Positions 59,733-64,000 of a stretch of DNA of 64,000 nucleotides are shown here, in pieces. A model generated the notes under the pieces. That model had not been told where the DNA came from, made no database searches, and saw only the letters and a list, made by a program, of their open reading frames with translations. The number at the start of each line of letters is the position of its first letter. The stretch's first letter is position 1. The translations under genes and the position numbers were made by a program. The DNA comes from Sporichthya brevicatena (GTDB taxonomy: Bacteria; Actinomycetota; Actinomycetes; Sporichthyales; Sporichthyaceae): contig NZ_BAAAHE010000035.1 of NCBI RefSeq assembly GCF_039525035.1, forward strand, positions 1-64,000, given 5' to 3'.

Positions 59733-60578
59733 GTGGCCGCGCCCGAGTTCGTCGACGTCGCCGGCCGTCGCACCCGGGTCCGCATCGAAGGCGACCCGGC
59801 CGGGCGGCCGGTGGTGCTCCTGCACGGCATCGGGCGCTCGCTGGAGGACTGGGACCCGCAGTTCGAGCTGCTGCGGGCCGGCAACCGGCTGATCGCGCTG
59901 GACCTGCCCGGGTTCGGGTACTCCCAGCGGCGGCCGGAGCCCTCGACGCTGCCGTCGTTCGCGGCCGGCGTGCTGGAGACGCTCGACGCGCTGGGGGAGT
60001 CGCGCCCGGTCCACCTGATCGGCAACTCCCTCGGCGGGGCGGTCTCGCTCGGCGTCCTCGGCGCCGCGCCGGACCGCGTCGCCTCCGTCGTGCTGGTGAA
60101 CAGCGGCGGCTTCGGCCGCGAGGTCACGTACCTGCTGCGGATGCTCGCGGTCCCCGGCGTCGGCAAGCAGCTGCTCCGTCGCCCCACCCGCGCCTCGGCC
60201 CGGCTGATCGAGCGCGCGCTCTACCGCGACCGGTCGTACGCCACCCCGGAGCGGATCGAGCACGCGCTGAAGCTCGGCCGGCAGCCCGAGGCCGCGGCGT
60301 TTATGGCCGAGACCGCCCTGGGCCTCGGCACGATCCGCGGCGTCGACCAGGGCTGGCGCCGCGATCTTCTCGTCGCCGCCCGCAAGCACCCGAAGCCGAT
60401 GCTGATCGTCTGGGGCGACCGGGACAAGATCCTGCCCCACCGTCACCTCGAGACCGCTCGCCGCGCCTTCCCCGACGCGAAGACCCACCTGTTCCCCGAC
60501 ACCGGTCACATGCCCCAGATCGAACGCGCCCCCGAGTTCGCCGCCCTCGTCCAGGAGTTCCTCGCCTCCCAGGCCTGA
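59733..60578 (+). CDS. Alpha/beta-fold hydrolase
   Basis: 281 aa. VVLLHGIGRSLEDWDPQF, IGNSLGGAVSLG (Ser near residue 93), WGDRDKILP (Asp near 230) and DTGHMPQIERAPEF (His near 257) give the full catalytic triad of the classical alpha/beta hydrolases. GTG 59733 lies 4 bases after the dehydrogenase stop, so the two share an mRNA. A thioesterase or C-C hydrolase role in the same pathway is possible. The repeat array begins 20 bases after its stop. Confidence 0.9.
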   Translation: MAAPEFVDVAGRRTRVRIEGDPAGRPVVLLHGIGRSLEDWDPQFELLRAGNRLIALDLPGFGYSQRRPEPSTLPSFAAGVLETLDALGESRPVHLIGNSLGGAVSLGVLGAAPDRVASVVLVNSGGFGREVTYLLRMLAVPGVGKQLLRRPTRASARLIERALYRDRSYATPERIEHALKLGRQPEAAAFMAETALGLGTIRGVDQGWRRDLLVAARKHPKPMLIVWGDRDKILPHRHLETARRAFPDAKTHLFPDTGHMPQIERAPEFAALVQEFLASQA

Positions 60579-60598
60579 GGCGCGCCCCCCTTCCGCAG

Positions 60599-60763
60599 TG
60601 GAGATGACATCTCCAGTGCGAACAGCGGTATCCGTTGGAGATGTCATCTCCACTGCACAGAGCGGTTTCCGTTGGAGATGTCATCTCCACTGCACAGAGC
60701 GGTTTCCGTTGGAGATGTCATCTCCACTGCACAGAGCGGTATCCGTTGGAGATGTCATCTCCA
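60599..60763. repeat. Array of five 17-bp palindromes at exact 37-bp spacing
   Basis: The palindrome TGGAGATG-W-CATCTCCA occurs at 60599, 60636, 60673, 60710 and 60747. The centre base is A in the first and T in the others. The 20-base spacers are nearly the same (three differ by one base, CTGCACAGAGCGGTTTCCGT or its variant with TATCC), so the true unit is a 37-bp tandem repeat. The array lies between the convergent hydrolase and TetR genes. It is either a set of operator sites, a string of terminators or a structured RNA. Confidence 0.9.
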
Positions 60764-60786
60764 AGGAAAGGTTTCGTGTTTCGGCG

Positions 60787-61953
60787 CTACTGCTGGAGGA
60801 GCCAGGCGGCGTCGCGGGCGGTGGCGCGGAGGCCGGGGATGCGGCGGAGCCGGGGTGTGCGGGCGACGTCGTTGGCCATCATCTGGGCGGCCTGGACCTT
60901 GATGCGGGTGACGACGGGGTCGTCGGGGTGGTGGGCGCCGGCGAGGGCGACCCAGTCCTGGATGAACTCGCGCTGCAGCCGGCGGGCCTCGGCGGCGCGA
61001 GCCTCGCTGCCGAGGTGGATGAGCTCGTGAATCATTGCGATGACCAGGCTCGGGTGATCGAGCGTCAGATCCACGTAGGCGTCGGAGAGTCGGCGAAGGA
61101 CCTCGGCGGGGGTGCGCCCCTCGTCGCGGGCGGTGTCCATGGCGGCGCGCAGTCCCCGGAGCCCACGGGCGAGGGCGTCGACGAGGATGTCCTGCTTGCT
61201 CGCGAAGTGGTTGTAGACGCTCGGGCCCGCGATGCCGACGGCGGCGCCGATGTCGTCGATGCTCACCTCGGCGTAGCCGCGCTCCGCGAACAGGTCGGTG
61301 GCGGCGTCGAGGATCTCGTCGGCCCGGCTCGCGGGCTTCGGACGGCGGGCGCGCGTCTCGCGGGTGGTGTCGGCGGGCGGGTCCATTCGCAGGATCCGCG
61401 TCGCGAGGTCGGCGAGCAGGTCGTCGAACTCCGGACGGGGGAGCACCTGGCGATGGAAGGAGATGCTCGTCAGCGTGTCCGAGGCGCAGACGCCGAGGAG
61501 CTCGGCCTGCTCGGTCGTCAGCTCGGGACGGCGGGCGGCGATCTCCGTCGTCAGCCAGCCGGAGATCTGCACGCGCTTCTTGCGGATCTGCGCGGCGGCG
61601 TCGGGGGAGAGGTTGCGCGACTCGCGCTGCAGGAGCACCCCGGCCTCGCGGGTGTCGAGCGTCGCGCGGGCGAGGACGGCGGCGATCTGCGGCAGGTCCG
61701 CGCCCTCGTCGGTGGGCAGCGCCGTGAGCGTCGCTTCGAGGGCGGTGTCGATGGCGTCGAAGAGCAGGTCCGCCTTGCCGGCGTAGTGCCGGTAGACCGC
61801 GGAAGCCCCGACGTTGACCGCGGCGGCGATGTCGGAGACCGCCACGTTCGCGTAGCCGCGCTGGGCGAACAGCTCGGTCGCGGCGTCGCGGATCAGGGCC
61901 CGTCGGTTGCGCGGGCGGGTGCCGCGGGGCGGTGGGGTCGCGCTCAGGGACAA
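60787..61953 (-). CDS. Double TetR-family regulator
   Basis: 388 aa, twice the usual TetR size. The first helix-turn-helix is near residues 20-65 (LIRDAATELFAQRGYANVAV, then IAAAVNVGASAVYRHYAGKA), and its own helical ligand domain reaches about 195. After a basic linker (RARRPKPASRADEIL) comes a second one near 215-260 (ATDLFAERGYAEVSIDDIGA, then VGIAGPSVYNHFASK), with another ligand domain. Both recognition helices look intact. The gene is divergent from the thiolase and probably controls it. One polypeptide could bind two half-sites or two operators. Confidence 0.85.
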   Translation of the reverse strand: MSLSATPPPRGTRPRNRRALIRDAATELFAQRGYANVAVSDIAAAVNVGASAVYRHYAGKADLLFDAIDTALEATLTALPTDEGADLPQIAAVLARATLDTREAGVLLQRESRNLSPDAAAQIRKKRVQISGWLTTEIAARRPELTTEQAELLGVCASDTLTSISFHRQVLPRPEFDDLLADLATRILRMDPPADTTRETRARRPKPASRADEILDAATDLFAERGYAEVSIDDIGAAVGIAGPSVYNHFASKQDILVDALARGLRGLRAAMDTARDEGRTPAEVLRRLSDAYVDLTLDHPSLVIAMIHELIHLGSEARAAEARRLQREFIQDWVALAGAHHPDDPVVTRIKVQAAQMMANDVARTPRLRRIPGLRATARDAAWLLQQ

Positions 61954-62036
61954 CGCCGCACCCCCTTGGATCCTCGTCGCCGGACACCTAGGATTTCGAC
62001 CCTAAGTGAATCAATGCTAGCCAACGGAGGCTTCGG
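61954..62036. promoter_or_regulatory. Divergent promoter region of the TetR and thiolase genes
   Basis: 83 bases separate the two starts. The part near 61990-62025 (CCTAGGATTTCGACCCTAAG and AATCAATGCTAG) is the least GC-rich. CTAGGATTTCGACCCTAAG has a loose dyad, which could be the TetR operator. No copy of the 17-bp palindrome from the downstream array is seen here. Confidence 0.4.
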
Positions 62037-63224
62037 ATGAGCGGCAAGGCACGGGTTGCCGGTGTGGGCATGGTGCCCTTCGCGACACCGAGCAAGGCAC
62101 AGCCGTACGACGTCATGGCGACCGGGGCCGTGACGGCGGCGCTGTCGGACGCGGGCGTCGACTACGACGCGATCCAGCAGGCCTACGTCGGCTACGTCTA
62201 CGGCGACTCGACCTGCGGGCAGAACGCGCTCTACAACGTCGGTCTGACGGGCATCCCGGTCGTCAACGTCAACAACAACTGCTCGACCGGGTCCTCGGCG
62301 CTGTGGCTCGCGCGCCAGGCGGTCGAGTCCGGCGCGGCGGACGTCGTGCTCGCGCTCGGGTTCGAGCAGATGCAGCGCGGCGCCCTCGGTTCGCACTGGG
62401 ACGACCGGCCCTCCCCGTTCGGCCGCTTCGACGAGACGCTCAACCGGGTGCAGGGCCCCGCGCCGGAGAACACCCCGCTCGCCCCGCGCTACTTCGGCGG
62501 CGCCGGCGAGGCGTACCGCGAGAAGTACGGCCTCGGGGACGACGTCTTCGCGCGCATCGCGGTCAAGGCCCGCGCCCACGCGGCCAACAACCCGTACTCG
62601 GTGTTCCGCGACCCGATCAGCCTCGACGACGTCCTGAACTCGCCGCAGATCTACGGCCCGCTGACGCGCCTTCAGTGCTGCCCGCCCACCTGCGGCGCGG
62701 CCGCCGCGGTGCTCGTCAGCCCGGCCTACGCGGCCAAGCAGGGCCTGCGCGCGAACGTCCAGATCAGCGCCCAGGCGATGACCACCGACCGGCCGTCCTC
62801 GTTCGAGACCGACCTGATGCGCCTGGTCGGGTTCGACATGGCCCGCGAGGCCGCGGATCAGGTCTACGAGGCCGCCGGCGTCGCACCCGAGGACATCCGC
62901 GTCGTCGAGCTCCACGACTGCTTCACCACCAACGAGCTGCTCACCTACGAGGCGCTGCGCCTGACCCCCGAGGGCACCGCGGAGAAGTTCATCCTCGACG
63001 GCGACAACACCTACGGCGGACGGGTCGTCACCAACCCGTCGGGCGGCCTGCTCTCCAAGGGTCACCCCCTGGGTGCGACCGGGCTCGCCCAGTGCGCCGA
63101 GCTCGTCTGGCAGCTCCGCGGCGAGGCCGGCCCCCGGCAGGTCGAGGGCGTCAACGTCGCCCTCCAGCACAACCTCGGCCTCGGCGGCGCCGCCGTCGTC
63201 TCGCTCTACGAGAAGGTCGCCTGA
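62037..63224 (+). CDS. Thiolase-family lipid-transfer protein (SCPx-thiolase type)
   Basis: 395 aa. The nucleophile Cys sits in VNNNCSTGSSAL near residue 82. VVELHDCFTTNELL and the SKGHPLGATG loop carry the active-site His residues. The second Cys of classical thiolases is replaced by His-Asn (ALQHNLGLGGAAVV), as in the SCP2/lipid-transfer subgroup. Members act on sterol side-chain or branched acyl-CoA. ATG 62037 is preceded by ACGGAGG. It is divergent from the double TetR gene. Confidence 0.9.
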   Translation: MSGKARVAGVGMVPFATPSKAQPYDVMATGAVTAALSDAGVDYDAIQQAYVGYVYGDSTCGQNALYNVGLTGIPVVNVNNNCSTGSSALWLARQAVESGAADVVLALGFEQMQRGALGSHWDDRPSPFGRFDETLNRVQGPAPENTPLAPRYFGGAGEAYREKYGLGDDVFARIAVKARAHAANNPYSVFRDPISLDDVLNSPQIYGPLTRLQCCPPTCGAAAAVLVSPAYAAKQGLRANVQISAQAMTTDRPSSFETDLMRLVGFDMAREAADQVYEAAGVAPEDIRVVELHDCFTTNELLTYEALRLTPEGTAEKFILDGDNTYGGRVVTNPSGGLLSKGHPLGATGLAQCAELVWQLRGEAGPRQVEGVNVALQHNLGLGGAAVVSLYEKVA

Positions 63225-63236
63225 CCCCGGCGTGCG

Positions 63237-63286
63237 AAGAAAGGGTGACACCCCTTACTGCGCAGTAAGGGGTGTCACCCTTTCTT
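63237..63286. terminator. 50-bp perfect palindrome, probable terminator
   Basis: Two 25-bp arms (63237-63261 and 63262-63286) are exact complements with no spacer; the centre is ACTGCGCAGT. As RNA it forms a very stable hairpin, and the last bases CTTTCTT are pyrimidine-rich. It starts 12 bases after the thiolase stop. A 13-base direct repeat TTCTTGACATTGC follows (63282-63294 and 63296-63308). Confidence 0.75.
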
Positions 63287-63309
63287 GACATTGCCTTCTT
63301 GACATTGCG

Positions 63310-63345
63310 GTGGCCTCGGCTCCCCGGGACGGGAGCCGAGGCCAC
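63310..63345. terminator. Second hairpin after the thiolase gene
   Basis: Perfect 15-bp arms GTGGCCTCGGCTCCC and complement (63310-63324 and 63331-63345) with a 6-base loop lie 23 bases after the first palindrome. Two strong hairpins in series suggest a tight stop between the thiolase and the next gene. Confidence 0.65.
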
Positions 63346-63507
63346 AGCGGTGACGAGCGGTCGCCCTCGGGCCACCAAGGACGACGGCGACCGCCGGCGG
63401 CCGTCGGCGGCGCACGTTAGGCGGGTCGGCCCGGGCCCGCTTGCCATCTGGCGCCAGTTCCGCACCGGGAGGGTGACGGACGGCCCCGCCGCGGCGAGAC
63501 TGCGGTC

Positions 63508-64000
63508 ATGGAGGCGCGCGGGCTGACGCGGGCGGCGACGATGGGTCCCGTCGCGGACCTCGTGCGCCGCAGCGGTGGACGGCCCGACCCGCTGTTCCGG
63601 CATCTCGGCCTCTCGCCGCGGCTCGCGGACGAGCCGGAGCGGCTGATCCTGCTCCGGGATCAGCTCCGGCTGATCGAGGCCGCCGCGCGGTCCGTGGGTG
63701 ACGCCGGCTTCGGCGCCCGACTCTCGGCCGAGGTGGGCTTCGCCGGCCTCGGCGGGTACGCCCGCCGGATCTCCCGCAGCCGGACCGTCGCCGAGGCGAT
63801 CGCGCGGATCAACAACACGATCGCCGTCGACCTGCAGTCGGCCACCGCGACCTGGGTCGAACGGACGGGGCGTCAGATCAAGTGGTGCTACCGCGTCACC
63901 GAGCGGGTCGAACTCGGGCGGCAGCAGAACGAACTGCTCGCGCTCGGCTACCAGTTGAGCATGTTGCGCGGGTTCGCCGGCGCGCGGTGGATGCCGGTGC
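63508..64000 (+). CDS. AraC-type regulator, N-terminal part (runs off the window)
   Basis: At least 164 aa, open to the right edge. It begins MEARGLTRAATMGPVADLVR, then DPLFRHLGLSPRLADEPERL and SVGDAGFGARLSAEVGF, which matches the arabinose-binding-like N-terminal domain of AraC regulators of the OruR/ArgR type. The helix-turn-helix should lie beyond base 64000. The ligand is unknown. Confidence 0.65.
   Translation, partial: MEARGLTRAATMGPVADLVRRSGGRPDPLFRHLGLSPRLADEPERLILLRDQLRLIEAAARSVGDAGFGARLSAEVGFAGLGGYARRISRSRTVAEAIARINNTIAVDLQSATATWVERTGRQIKWCYRVTERVELGRQQNELLALGYQLSMLRGFAGARWMPV

Noticed and set aside
60599-60763. Possible CRISPR array
   Set aside because: The spacers are nearly identical and there are no cas genes, so this is a tandem repeat with internal palindromes.
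60598-62040. 480-codon plus-strand frame running through the palindrome array
   Set aside because: The array part gives a repeated SVGDVIS-like peptide only because 37 is not a multiple of 3 and no stop is met. The rest is antisense to the TetR gene.

Overview
The window is very GC-rich DNA with frequent GTG and TTG starts and many stop/start overlaps, and almost every base is coding. The gene families (PucR, SseB-like and WXG100-like proteins, NERD-helicase, form II CO-dehydrogenase-type hydroxylase, neutral zinc metallopeptidase, lipid-transfer thiolase) point to an actinomycete (Actinomycetota). I cannot fix the genus. No rRNA, tRNA, CRISPR array or transposase is visible.

Region 1 (1-18.4 kb) looks like a defence-island core. 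It starts with the remnant of an antiphage dCTP-deaminase-like gene (60-200, minus). A compact plus-strand cluster of four large genes follows: a 2124-aa DEFH helicase with DUF1998 zinc region and a nuclease-like C-terminus, a 739-aa UvrD-type helicase with a RelE-like N-terminal domain, a 1186-aa protein of no family I recognise, and a 1647-aa DEAH/DUF1998 helicase. It shares parts with DISARM and Druantia, but I cannot match the whole gene set to either. It is the best candidate here for a little-described system.

Region 2 (18.4-40 kb) is an accessory patchwork: a frameshifted NERD-UvrD gene, a secreted protein and a lipoprotein, three toxin-antitoxin modules with PIN toxins, a VWA protein, a WXG100-like/type VII-type substrate operon, two tandem paralogue pairs (29.3-30.9 kb and 33.6-34.9 kb), a GNAT, an M23 peptidase, a lamin-tail protein, a YpfJ-type metallopeptidase and a metallo-beta-lactamase-fold protein. 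An ECF sigma factor and its partner membrane protein end this region. A diverged copy of the partner lies 2 kb away, and both transcription units carry the same putative ECF promoter at identical internal spacing.

Region 3 (40-57.5 kb) is metabolic. A minus-strand operon reads moxR/coxD - coxE - coxS - coxL - coxM - coxG; the S-L-M order and the AYRGAGR active-site loop mark form II. Molybdenum-cofactor genes (a MobA-MoaD-like fusion and a moeA-like gene) lie 12 kb away on the same strand. In between are a GDT1-family transporter, an alpha/beta hydrolase, a MEDS-domain protein, a PucR regulator divergent from a coupled flavoprotein/nitrilase pair, an FMN reductase and an O-methyltransferase.

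Region 4 (57.5-64 kb) looks like acyl/lipid metabolism: 3-hydroxyacyl-CoA dehydrogenase with an alpha/beta hydrolase, and a lipid-transfer-type thiolase divergent from a double TetR regulator. Between the convergent hydrolase and TetR genes sits an array of five 17-bp palindromes at exact 37-bp spacing. A 50-bp perfect palindrome and a second hairpin follow the thiolase. A partial AraC-type regulator runs off the right edge.
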